In this document: positions 22,020 through 32,841 of the stretch, in pieces
Layout of the letters: the number at the start of each line of letters is the position of its first letter
Position numbering within the stretch: the stretch's first letter is position 1
The notes under the pieces: generated by a model
Database searches by the model: none
What the model was told of the DNA's origin: nothing
The model's input: the letters and a program-made list of their open reading frames with translations, nothing else
Origin: Taxillus chinensis
Lineage: Eukaryota; Streptophyta; Magnoliopsida; Santalales; Loranthaceae
Reading direction: 5' to 3'
Assembly: GCA_023512835.1 (NCBI GenBank)
Contig: CM042088.1
Span: 4,766,078-4,830,077 of the forward strand
Length of the DNA stretch: 64,000 nt
Program-made: the position numbers and the translations under genes

Positions 22020-22564
22020 TATCACAATCTGCCCAGGGTCAAAGATTTGAAGACTTGAAGATCTGCAAAGTCGAAGCCCCACAAAGTCAAAATCGAAAAA
22101 TTGTAGACTCTTAAACCTAAAGTATAGTCAGGTAAAGAGTTGCGGTTTCGTAGATTCGAAGACTCGTAGACTCGAAGACCTATCTAGTAAAGAGGAACGG
22201 TATTACAGAGTCGAAGCTCTAAGGGTCAAAAATTTGGAGACCCACTGATGTGAACAGATTAGCTAAGTCACAGTTCCATTAGTCGCTGGCTCTAAACTGA
22301 AAACCCGAAGACTCGAAAACTTGAAGAGTTAGAAGTCAGTTGGTCACTGGATCTAACTTGGACTCGAAGACTCTAAGATTTGATCTGAAGATCAGAGTGT
22401 CATTGGCTTTTAATTGGAGTTGATCTGACTTGAAGATTGGATGGTTCTAATTTGAAGGTCAGAAGGTGCTGACTCAATGGTTCAAAGATTTAGACTCAAA
22501 GATCGTAGCATGTGTACAATGCGAAGCATATGTGAGGCTACAAAGCAGTCATCTTCAAGGCTAT
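22020..22564 (+). repeat. Degenerate GACTCGAAGACTCG array in the K leader
   Basis: Short words such as GACTCGAAGACTCGTAGACTC, AAGACTTGAAGA and GACTCGAAGAC recur irregularly over about 540 bases. The same words in reverse complement fill 50225-51430 of element F, so this belongs to the Tat family. Confidence 0.6.
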
Positions 22565-23272
22565 TGTCACGCCCCCGAATTCTAGGGTACCCGGAACCAG
22601 GAACATGACTTCCATTTCCCGCACCCGAAAGGTCAAAGGGTAGGTGACTAGCACCAATAGAGACTACACCGCGGGTGTTGTCTCAAATATGCAACCCTGT
22701 ACAGTCATACATCAAGGGTAATCCTATATTTTCCTATACATCATCATGCATATAATAAGTCAAACAATCATACGAGATATCACATCACAAACAAGATGCA
22801 AATATAATCGTCCACGGACCTATGTCCGGGATATAATACAAAATAATACAGAATATAGTATTGTATCATACATCAGAGTAGTGGGCACGTCCTCCTGGAA
22901 GAAAGTCCTTCACTAGTCTCGGGTCACACCTGAAAAAGGTAAATAACAAGTAGAGGTGAGCGACAAGCTCAGTAGGTGACCCCAAAACTCCACATCATGC
23001 AAACATACAAGTCCATACTATATGCTCGGTGTACTTGTGCACCATGTAGTGTGCACAATCATAAGGACACAACTTGTGAACAAAACATCAAGACCCAGCT
23101 TGCCCACACAGACGGTTTGTCCATGATCCTCCATGGGATCCCGGCTCAGGGCACTCAGCCCTAGCTCCACGAGCTCAATGGCTCAACACAATCCTCAACA
23201 GGATCTCGGCTCAGGGTACTCGGCCGTAGCTCCATGAGCTCAATGGCTCACGAGCTCAATGGCTCAACACAG

Positions 23273-25543
23273 TGTCATGCCCCCCAAATTCCAGGGAACC
23301 TGGAACTAGGAACATGACTTCCCCTTGCCCGCACCCAAAAGGTCAAGGGGTTGGTGACTAGCACCAATAGAGACTACACCGCGGGTGCTGTCTCAAATAT
23401 GCAACCCTGTACGATCATACATCAAGGGTAATCCCGTACTTTCCCATACATCATCATGCATACAATAAGTCAAACAGTCATACGGACATCACATCACAAA
23501 CAGGATGCAAATATAATCGTCCACGGACTCATGTTCGGGATACAAACATAAGACAATACACAATACGGAATACGATCGTATCATACATCGAGTAGTGGGC
23601 GCGTCCTCCTGGAAGAAAGTCCTCCACTAGTCTCGGGTCACACCCGAAAAAGGTAAACAACAAGTAGGGGTGAGCGACAAGCTCAGGAGGTGACCCCAAC
23701 ACTCCACATCATGCGGACATACAAGTCTATACTACATGCTCGTGTACTCGCGCACCCGTGTAGTGTGCACAATCATCAGGACTCGCACTGCAAACAAACA
23801 TTAGGACCCAGCCGCCTATACAGGACAACTTGTCCACGATCCTCCATGGGATCCCAGCTCAGGGCACTTAGCCCTAGCTCCACGAGCTCAACGGCTCAAC
23901 TCAGGCCTTAGCCTGTCCACAGCGCAATATGCCCGGCCACAGTCGCCACACAGGCCTGCCATCGGTGCATATGCCTGCCACGTCAACCACGTAGCACCAT
24001 CGGTGCATCACGGTGAGAACCCAAATAAGTCACAGAGTCTATGCCCCAATACCTCACACCAATATACTAAACATTAGTATGACATGTCATTCTCAACATT
24101 TCCTTTGGAACTGTAGCATGTCTTCACAAGTAAATCCTCAATCATTGATTTATGAAGGAAGTACCCACAGCAGCTATTTTCTTGAAATTAAAAGTCCCGG
24201 CATTGGGTTCCTATATCATAAATAAGATAATCTGATTTTTGGGGATTTTTCTGAGATGTCTAACCCCACTTTCCAAAAATTCACCACTACGAACTTTTGG
24301 GTTTTTCCGAGATTTTACACTAAATCCCAATTTTCACATTTTGAAAGAGTGAGAATTAATTTTTCTAGTATTTTTCTTTGAATCCAAATGGGGGGTATTT
24401 CGTTATTTACATTGTAACTTAAGTATAAATACTTAAGTGTGGAGAGGCATAATGGTTTACAATGTAAATGTCCAGTGCAGTGCAGTTGCACTGCTGCGGA
24501 TCACTGCTGCTGATCCGGACCAACTCCTCCGGACTACTGCTCCAGACTAACTCCTCCGAACTACTGATCCGGACTAACTCCTCCGGACTACTGATCCGGA
24601 CCAACTCCTCCGGACTACTGATCCGGACCAACTCCTCCGGACTACTGATCCGGACTACGAAGCTGCTGACTCAATAGTTGCTGACTCCATAGTTGCTGAC
24701 TACAAAGCCGCGACTCCATAGTCGTGACTCACGAACTTCGACCCGCAGTTCGCCCGGGTACTTGTTCATCGTCGTTTTTGGCCTGTTCTTCATTTGGAAG
24801 CAACCCAAGTGACCCCGGACACTCATAAACACATGTTTTACGCAATAAACTGCAATATTTACCTGAAAACAAGTCCTAAATGCCTCTAATTCACACGATA
24901 ACAGCAGAAATACACACAAATCATATATTCATCTAGATCTAAATCTAGACCTCCATGGTTGACTTCTCAACCCTCATAAAATACACACTCATACAATCAC
25001 AGATCACATATTCAAGGATAGGATCGAGATAAGACAGTTAAGGACACCTACTTGGAAAGGTTTATTGCGATCCACGAGCTCTAATCGCCCCAAAATCGCC
25101 AAGAAAGCTCTTCACGCTCTTCACCTTCTATCTCTCTCTCTTGCTCAAACACACACGCACCAATAATTGGCAATTAAAGAGATAAGGCAGTTCTTAATTA
25201 TATATATACCGTTGCCAATAATTGGCCTCCCAGCAATAATTGACCCGAACGCAATAATTGACCTCCCGAGGTCACGAACTCCAAATTGAGTCAAATTACT
25301 GTCAAAACGCTCGAAATGACGAGCACAACACTGTTCAGATATTATCACACTCAAATGACTGCTCAAACGCAAAGTCAACCAATAAACCCCGAAAAGTCAA
25401 CAATCGGGTCAAATGGGGCCCCGACTCGAAATCAGGCCCAAGTACAGTCAAAATGCTCACATCGACGGCTACACTACCGTCCAGATAGTTACATTCCCAT
25501 AGAATGACTATCTCTCAAAACTACCCAAATACGAGTCTTTACA
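23273..25543 (-). mobile_element. Solo LTR of the E family (2,271 bp) with perfect target duplication
   Basis: It runs from TGTCATGCCC to CTTTACA and is flanked by CACAG at 23268-23272 and 25544-25548. No internal region is present, so the element was lost by recombination between its LTRs. The orientation follows the similarity to the LTR of E. Confidence 0.92.
24511..24657. repeat. 27 bp tandem repeat in the solo LTR
   Basis: About five copies of a unit built from CCGGACCAACTCCT and CCGGACTACTGAT. The corresponding part of the E LTR (19545-19690) has a different, CTGCTCGA-based repeat. Confidence 0.85.
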
Positions 25544-26009
25544 CACAGACCTTAGCCTGTCACGTGAACCACATAGTATCACCTATGCCTCACGGTGAGA
25601 ACACAAACAAGTCATGGAGTCCAAGCCCTAATTCCTCAAACCAACGTACCAACACTAGTATGGCATTAAGGTTCACAACACTCCCTTTATAATTGAGGCC
25701 CATCTTCACAAATTGATCCTCATGGCGGTCTTCACATTTTGACGGAGTGAGAATTTAATTTTCTAGTATTTTTCTTTGAATCCGAAAGGGGGGTATTTCG
25801 CTATTTACATTATAACCTAAGTATAATACTTGACTTAAAGGTTATAATGTAAATAGTCCAGTCTAGTGCAGTGCAGTTGCACTGTTGCGGAACACTGCTA
25901 TGGATTGAAGTCACGGAAACATCTTGTTGCAGAGCGATCTTGCGGATCATCTGCTGCAGAACATCATTCAGAGAGCGATCTTGCAATTGTTAAGAATATC
26001 TTTGTTAAG

Positions 26010-26891
26010 TAATCCCCAGCTAGGCTTCTTTGATCATTACTTGGCCAGGAGGTCCACAATGCTCCAATTGTTCAGCTAGTGCCTCGGATAACCTTTACAT
26101 ACCCAACCCATCTCTCCTTGCTCTCTATTTTCGGTTTTTAGCATGGCTACGGTGCCTTCCTTCCTCTGATGGATAAAACTAGCGCTCTGGAACATAGTCC
26201 CGAGAGGTGGAAATGTCATCCTCTACTTTTGGAGAGGCTCTTTTTTCCTTATCCTTGCGGTTCCCCTTGATTTATCATCTTTGGTAGGTTGATAGCCCAA
26301 TCCATACCTTTCTCTAGTGCTCTGTATGATTATCGGTTCCTTAATCCCTTGTGCCAGTGCGTTGTGACCTTGACCTTCCTTATGCCCTAGCTTAAGCATG
26401 ACTCTGGCAACTATCTTCGTAGCCTTTGGGAACAAGGCTCCCATGTCCCAGTGACTTTCCTATATTTGGGACATATGCTACATTAACCACTTCAAATGAA
26501 TGGTAAGAGAATTCCAGTATATCCTCACTACTTTCAATGTAAGGAACAAACATAGGTTTGGTAACTAGAATCCATACTTCTCCGTACACACAGACAAGTT
26601 GGCCATTTACCACAAACTTGACCTTCTGATGTAGTGTCGATGGCACCGCCCCTGCTGAGTGAATCCATGGTCTTCCAAGCAAGCAACTGTAGTATGGAGC
26701 ACTGTCCATTACTTGGAACTCAACCATAAACTCACTTGGACCAATTTGCAAAGGGATATCTAGCGTACCCACTACTTCTCGCTGTTAAAAGCTCTCACTA
26801 CCATGTTAGTGGGACAAACATGAGATTAGTTTATTGGTAGCTGCTTTAGGATCTGGATTGGCATGATGTTTAAGGATGACCCATTATAGAT
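26010..26891 (-). pseudogene. pol: Protease and G-patch region of element F
   Basis: The minus strand from 26772 reads VGTLDIPLQIGPSEFMVEFQVMDSAPYYSCLLGRPWIHSAGAVPSTLHQKVKFVVNGQLVCVYGE, the flap and C-terminal half of the retropepsin-like protease common in Tat polyproteins. The segment between 26891 and 26772 holds the remainder (SSLNIMPIQILKQLP) with stops. A second frame (26444-26223) gives LGHKEGQGHNALAQGIKEPI and RYGLGYQPTKDD, a G-patch-like Gly-rich motif that follows protease in this group. Sequence continues to about 26010 (EQLEHCGPPGQV). The active-site end was separated by the insertion of element G. Confidence 0.85.
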
Positions 26892-28318
26892 TGAAAAGGG
26901 CGTTTGTCGCATACGTACTTCAAATAAAATTTAAACTAAGTATAACATAGGGCTAACATAGGTCATTCACTAACCGAAGGACTTATAAAATTTAATTTAA
27001 CTTATTCTTCAAAAAAAAAATAAAGAAAAGCTAAGTTAGAAAATTAGGGGGTTTGTATGAAATTAAAATAAAATTAAATATGTAAATAAAACTAATTAAC
27101 TAAAGACGCAATTGATTCAACCTTTCACTTTAATTATTATTTATCATTATCTTTTAAAAATACAATAACAGATTTAAGGCCCCATAATTCAATTAAACCA
27201 ATACTCCATGATTATAATTAAATTATGAATTCGCACCAAAAATCAGACTTCAACTCGTACCAATCTTAGAAATGATTATCTTTTGCATTCGGAAGACCAA
27301 ATCGTTCATTACGAATAATAATCTTCACATCTCAAAATTAATTAACCACAACCGCGAATTAATCACAATTAAAAATCATGCTTTAAACAATCCATAATTA
27401 ACTACAACCGTAAATTAATTGCAAAGAATTTAAAACAGATAGAGCAACGAATTGCAAACCATAGCACCTAAATAAATTATTAAAATGAAGAATCAAGATT
27501 CAAAATAACGATTAAAGTTTAAAGTTAAATCAAATAAAAATTAATTTATAGAAAATAAAATACAAAAACAGTCCTACAGTGTCGTGCTGAAAGCGTGCAG
27601 CGTGAATCTCTTGGGCGTTGCCGCGTGATGGAGGTAGTGATGGGCAACGCCGTATGGGTCTTTGCTTCCGACGTGGTAGTTATGGTGCTGCAAATCCTCT
27701 TCCAAATATATAGGCGCTGGGTCTCTTCTCTACAGGACGTGTGAGGTCTGGCGGCGCTGGTCATCGGAAGAAAAGATTCATGGCCCGCGTGTGTGAGATC
27801 CATGAGTTGATCGAGCCCTTATTTAAAGAATTGGTGATATAAGATTATAAGTTGCCACCACATGCAATGCATTGAATTGTTATGGGCCTACTTTATTAAC
27901 CCCATGTAATGCATCAATAGAACACCAAAACTATCAACATGTAAATAATCCACACGTAATGCATTTAATTAGTTGCCATATTATCCCATCGCCCAACATG
28001 CATAAATAACCGAAAACTATTAAAACAAAATACTCACTTATTTCCAATTCTCTTCCAATTACATGCATGCAAAAATATTAAAACAAAATCAATATTAATA
28101 ATTAATTATAAATTAAGCTCAAAGAATTAATATCAAAACTGAAATAAATAATTTAGCATTAAAAACCACCAAAATTAATATTAAATCTATAAAAATGAAT
28201 AAAACAGTAAATAATTAAAATGGGGGAAAATTATTATAAAAATGCATTAATTCAACCAAATATTAAATTAAAGCCCATAAATTACATGCAAATTTAATGA
28301 CAAATTTCGCCGTTATCA
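26892..28318 (-). repeat. 3' LTR of element G (1,427 bp)
   Basis: On the plus strand it runs from TGAAAAGGGCG to GCCGTTATCA; the minus-strand start is TGATAACGGC. Strongly AT-rich, with a GC-richer island at 27570-27800. A TTTAAATAAGGG box on the minus strand near 27820-27832 may be the TATA element. It matches 45061-46480 with scattered substitutions and a short indel. Confidence 0.92.
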
Positions 28319-28357
28319 AATTCCCCCACACTTGAACTTTGGTCGTCCTCGAACAAA
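28319..28357 (-). other. Polypurine tract and AGGA-loop hairpin of element G
   Basis: The minus strand reads GTGTGGGGGAATT directly before the LTR (28331-28319). Just upstream TTTGTTCG-AGGA-CGACCAAA (28357-28338) forms an 8-position stem with one mismatch, similar to the hairpins of A, C and D. Confidence 0.72.
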
Positions 28358-28464
28358 TAATAAGATTAAGCACCAAACGAAGATTATTTAATCATGCAAA
28401 TTTAAATATATAAAGAGAACAACTCAAGTATAATGAATCAAGTTCTAGTATGGATGTGAGTGTA

Positions 28465-29377
28465 TGTATATAGGAGATCACACCTATATGAATTTACATA
28501 TAAATATTATAGCATTAACAATAGAAACCTTACAAAACATCCACACAGGGCCTAACCCCTGAACAGACCAGGAAAGACAGAACCCCTACCTGTAAGAAAA
28601 TGTATCACCACAGCAACGATCCTGCTCCCACGCCGAACGTCATCCGCCCTCGAGGAACACCACAGCTAGAGATGGCCAAAACTCTCCTCTCTCTCTCCCT
28701 CTCTCTGCGACGGCTACCGTGGCTGAAGAAGAGAACCCTAAACCTAAAACAAGAGGGCTCCTCATCCTTATATAGACCTCCCACTATCAAAACGACGTAG
28801 TTTTGATTAAGTGAAACCCAGCATCAAAACGACGTAGTTTTGATGGAACAAGCTACAACCTTCCCGTATTCATACACGCCAAAATATCCACAATTCCAAC
28901 ATGGTCCTTTGGGGAAAAATCATTAGAATGACAAAACCAAGGTAACCATGCAAAAACATGTTTGCACGCCAATTGGAACGCCAATTCCCCAATTGGCGTG
29001 CAGCTCCAAATGCACTCAAACTTTATCCCAAGCCTCCTTGCACTATGTAAAAGACATCCATGCAATAAAAACCTTGCACGCCAAATGGGTCCAATTCGCG
29101 TGCACGTCCGTTTGGCCTGAAACTTCTGTGGTAGATAGAAGACATCATTCTAAGAATCTTTTGGTCTGCACGCCAATTCATCTGAGCCCATCTACTAAGT
29201 CAAAATCTAGAAAGTTCCCATTCAGAAGGCAAGATTGACTAACTCAAAACACGGGTCCTTACATCCAAGGTGTTTTAGCTAAAGTGTGTGGGAAGGAAAC
29301 TCCCTAAAACCCAACAATTTCCACTCACAGGGCATCTGTGGTTAACTTCGTACATACCACAAACACGGGTCATTACA
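28465..29377 (-). mobile_element. Solo LTR L1 (913 bp), relative of the element D LTR
   Basis: The termini are TGTATATAGG and GGTCATTACA, with perfect GTGTA duplications at 28460-28464 and 29378-29382. It aligns with the left-hand (minus-strand 5') half of the D LTR: CT-rich stretch, TATA, paired palindromes and shared U3 segment. It lacks the D terminal half that ends TGTCAC (plus strand). Either a shorter LTR subfamily or a deletion derivative. Confidence 0.85.
28767..28844 (-). promoter_or_regulatory. Promoter of solo LTR L1: two palindromes and TATA
   Basis: Palindromes with arms ATCAAAAC and GTTTTGAT lie at 28786-28807 and 28823-28844. TATATAAGGATG on the minus strand near 28767-28777 is the TATA box. 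Confidence 0.65.
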
Positions 29378-29382
29378 GTGTA

Positions 29383-30595
29383 CTAAAATTAATTAACTTC
29401 CACACCTTCTCAATTTAAACCTTCATTCATAGCACTTAATCAAATTACACAAATATGTAGTCCTCAATCAATCAACTTGGAAAAGCATGCTTAAAAATTA
29501 ATATCATAAGTTGTTTACACTTGAAATATCATGCCATGTACCATACCAATATTTAAAGATAAAACAAATCAGTTATATGCATGAGGAACTAAACAAGATA
29601 TAAGATAAATGAATTACTATCTCACTTTTTTTTTTCACAATCTATAGATTTTCTCTTTTTTTTTATATATAATTGATAATAATGTGGGTGTATTGCAATG
29701 CTTTACAAAGTGCATTTTATGCTCCTTTCTCCTTTGATGAGTTATGCATCCCCACAATCCATAATTTTCTCTTTTTTTCTTCTTTTCTTTTAAGCACACA
29801 AGTTTAGTTCAAAATAGTCCCAATTTGCAAGAAAAACTTCAAGTAGAGGCATGAGTAACATGTCATGATATCTAAAATATGTCAAAATATATAACATTAA
29901 TGATCAAGCATAACTCAAAAATAGCTAATATCATGATTTCTACAATTTGTATTTCTCAAATAAGGCATAACTGCAAGCTAAATTAATCAAGTATAGTAGC
30001 TAAAAATTTTAGTTGTGAACAATGTGAGTATCTATACTAGACAACTTAATTCTAACTACTCAAGATTCTCAATTATTATTCAAATAATGCATAATCAAAT
30101 AATCTTAAATTGGAACTAATATAAGCACAAATAGTTCAAGACTAAAAACATGCAGCCTAAAAATAAAAGAAAATCTTTTTGGTTTTTTTTGAATTTAAAA
30201 ATAAATAAATAACTAAATAAACTAATGAAAACACAAAAAAAAATGTTTAACTAAGCTAAACTATGTGTGCCCTCCCCCACACTTAAATGTTGCATTGTCC
30301 TCAATGTAACTCAAAAATAGAAGCTATGGACATGGAATGCAATTCTAAAAATAAACAATGAATAATAAATGAGAAGGAAAGAAACAACCTGATGGGCTCA
30401 AAGAATGATAGGGTCGTGCAGTTGGATAGAATCCACTACATGTATAGGAAAACCCCCATAGAAGTGCTTGAACCGATATCTGTTGACCGTGAAGCTATGT
30501 CCTGTTTCCTCCTGAAGTTGAAGTTTCCTTTGCTCCCCTGCTTGGCACTACCCTGCACACTCCAAAAAAATATATATATAATAAAAAATACCAAA
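29383..30595 (-). other. 3' noncoding region of element G
   Basis: AT-rich with T tracts at 29628-29637 and 29652-29664 and no coding signal. A second purine-rich tract (minus strand GTGTGGGGGAGGGC) lies at 30270-30284 and resembles the polypurine tract at the LTR. Confidence 0.7.
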
Positions 30596-30611
30596 TCGGG
30601 TTGCCTCCCGA
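30596..30611 (-). other. Conserved hairpin after the coding frame of element G
   Basis: TCGGG-AGGCAA-CCCGA on the minus strand, preceded by CTTTAAATAGAAGCGCT, is the counterpart of 6173-6188 in element A. The second stem pair is changed on both sides. Confidence 0.6.
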
Positions 30612-30623
30612 AAGCGCTTCTAT

Positions 30624-31386
30624 TTAAAGTCTATAGCTAGACGTCTTCAAATGAGGCTTAACCATCGAATGATAAGTTGTCATCCTTGCAGTATACACTT
30701 TAGAACATTCATAGGCCACATCAGGATAAGGAATTGGTAGTGGTAGCCATTTGATCTCTTCAAAGTGCACACTTGAGGGTACCTGCACGAACATGGTATT
30801 ATCCACTACAAATAAATGATGGTGACAAGGCAATACAAACTCTACAGGCTCTTGAAACGAGACATCCACAACAGTATGGTCCATAGTAGGGACAACAACA
30901 TCAAGCAACTCCCCCACACTTGAATTATTGCCAATAAGCCAATTTAAGTCTTCATGTGGTTCTTGTGGCCAAGGAAATAGTGTGTCCTCATCTGCATGTG
31001 GCATAGAGGCAGCAATAGTAATAGGAGGTGGACAACTATCCTCCAAGAATTCATAGGAAGGAGACTCAGTTGTGTGCTCGAACTTTGGAGTGATTAGTTG
31101 AGGCCGCTCCTCTTCGGAAAATTTAGCATATGCCTCTTCTTCGTCAGATAATACAAATATGGCAGTGGGCACTAGAATGTGGCCACTTTCCCCTAAAGTA
31201 TAGGGAAGATACTCAAGTGGTGGCTCCATCTCTTCCTCTTGATGCTCTTGATGCTCCATTAGGGTAGCTTGAGTAAACACACCCTCCTCTTGATTTTGAA
31301 TTTTGAGCTCATGTAAGGTGGCCGTCATTTGGTGTAGCCAAGTCGTATCTCGTGCATCTCCTCACTTTGCCTCTCCAATTGGTGTT
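30624..31386 (-). pseudogene. C-terminal part of the single G protein frame
   Basis: I do not recognise this protein. From 31328 the frame runs 234 codons: a coil-like start (TATLHELKIQNQEEGVF), acidic and proline-rich stretches (EHQEEEMEPPLEYLPYTLGE), then VSFQEPVEFVLPCHHHLFVVDNTMFVQVPSSVHFEEIKWLPLPIPYPD and a basic tail. Upstream to 31386 another frame reads LERQSEEMHE. Element H sits at 31387, and the frame resumes at 44205 on its far side. The composition is like the linker part of Athila gag, but no capsid motif is seen. Because G lacks pol, this may be a protein specific to the non-autonomous family. Confidence 0.6.
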
Positions 31387-32585
31387 TGATGGTCCCTTGG
31401 AGCCTAAAGGGGGGGGGGTGAATAGGCTCTTATTCGAACTCTTTCTTTTCTCTCAAGACACAAAGACTTATCTAGTTTAAGTGATAATATCATCTGGGAA
31501 GATAACCAGGATAGTGGAAGTATTTTGTTTTATTATCACAAAGTGATTACAACAAAATAGAAGCAAACACTCTCTTACACTCTGTTTACAACTTTGAATT
31601 CACACACTAGCCAAGTGCCTTTTCTATTTTTGCACTTCTTCGCTCTAGCTCACTTTTTTTACAAGAAGTATAAGTATGAATATTTATACAAAACATTCCT
31701 AAGAGACAACCTTGGAACTTGAAGTTCCGGAATGCGTTCCGCACTAACTATCCCTTGGTAATCTATATGCCTTGACCGCTGCGGATTGTGGAGCTCAAGA
31801 TCTTGGATTCGAAGAGTATAAGTGTCTTTGTGAGTTCCGAGATACAATTAAGGTTGTGTCCACATATCCGGATGATCCACGTGTAAGATTCTTCTTGTTC
31901 TAAATGCATTCTTCTTACATCGGGACAGCACGAGCCGATAACTTTAAATGCGGTTTCATTGGAGCAGTGTCTTCTTGGTCCGGTGTAATTTTCCTTACTC
32001 CGTAGTTAATGAAGCTCGGAACCTTACTCCGTGTCGGTGGTTGCTTATTCCGTATCTATTCGGTACTAGAATCCTTAGTCCGTGTCGGCGCTTCCTTACT
32101 CCGCATGTAAGTTCCTTACTCCGTATGTAAGTTTCTTACTCCGTATGTAAGTTCCTTACTCCGTGTGTAAGTTCCTTACTCCGTATGTAAGTTCCTTACT
32201 CCGTATGTAAGTTCCTTACTCCGTGTGTAAGTTCCTTACTCCGTATGTAAGTTCCTTACTCCGTATGTAAGTTCCTTACTCCGGGCGAGTAATAAGTCCG
32301 GATTCCTTACTCCGCATCTATTTTCCTTACTCCGCACTTATTTTCCTTACTCCGCACTTATTTTCCTTACTCCGCACTTATTGTTACTTGGTTATTTACC
32401 AAGTGTTTGACGACACTAACTCTTGTCCGGATCAGGATTATGTATCCTGTCCTTAGCTTTGCTCTCACGAGTGCATCTTTGGATTAGTGACATACCTTCG
32501 CAATGATCAAATAAACACAAAAGATCTCGGATCAAATTACATAAGGCTTTAACGGCATTATCCAAATTCTGGGTTTGATCCAACA
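31387..32585 (-). repeat. 3' LTR of element H (1,199 bp)
   Basis: On the plus strand it runs from TGATGGTCCC to GATCCAACA. It contains a 9-base G run at 31410-31418 and two tandem arrays: a 20 bp unit (TTCCTTACTCCGTATGTAAG type) over about 32091-32283 and a 21 bp unit (TTCCTTACTCCGCACTTATTT type) over about 32305-32382. Confidence 0.95.
32091..32283. repeat. 20 bp tandem array in the H 3' LTR
   Basis: Nearly ten copies. Positions 4-6 after CCG vary (CAT, TAT, TGT) in a fixed order that is the same in the other LTR (43711-43904). Confidence 0.95.
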
Positions 32586-32600
32586 ATCTCCCCCAATTAT
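32586..32600 (-). other. Polypurine tract of element H
   Basis: The minus strand reads CCATAATTGGGGGAGAT directly before the LTR start TGTTGGATC. It primes plus-strand synthesis. Confidence 0.85.
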
Positions 32601-32841
32601 GGATATGCCTAAACCCTTTGTAATCTGATCCGGTAGCGATGCAAACGAATATCATACGGAATATACACCACAACCAATTTCATTGATCAGCAACTAAATA
32701 CAAATCAGCCTTAATACAGATTTTTCACTAAGGTACATAAGGCTTACTATACTTGAAGATCATAGTTGCTTGCCTTCTCTCTTAGCTCCATTGTCTCTCG
32801 CATCGTAAAGGTGGAGTGTTGGCTCCAATGTTTGTCCACGG

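Larger units (their letters stand above)
20483..22564 (+). mobile_element. Tat/Ogre-like element K: LTR remainder and leader (plus strand)
   Basis: 20483-21917 looks like the right part of an LTR, with a promoter at its left and the Tat-type end GGTACCGAAAGGGCACTGTGG ... CCCGAGCCCAGCTC at 21800-21865. The same end appears in reverse in element F near 54360-54470. A primer-site-like block follows, then leader sequence. E interrupts it on the left and an E-family LTR on the right. A frame of 87 codons at 20619-20882 is treated as chance. Confidence 0.62.
22565..25990 (-). mobile_element. E-family LTR remnant, split by a solo LTR
   Basis: 22565-23272 (starting TGTCACGCCCCC) and 25549-25990 are one LTR of the E family, continuous when the insertion between them is removed. 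A duplicated block of about 60 bases (GGATCCCGGCTCAGGGCACTCAG-type) lies at 23124-23265. The right end fades into element F coding near 25990-26010 without a clear terminus, so the copy is truncated. Confidence 0.72.
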
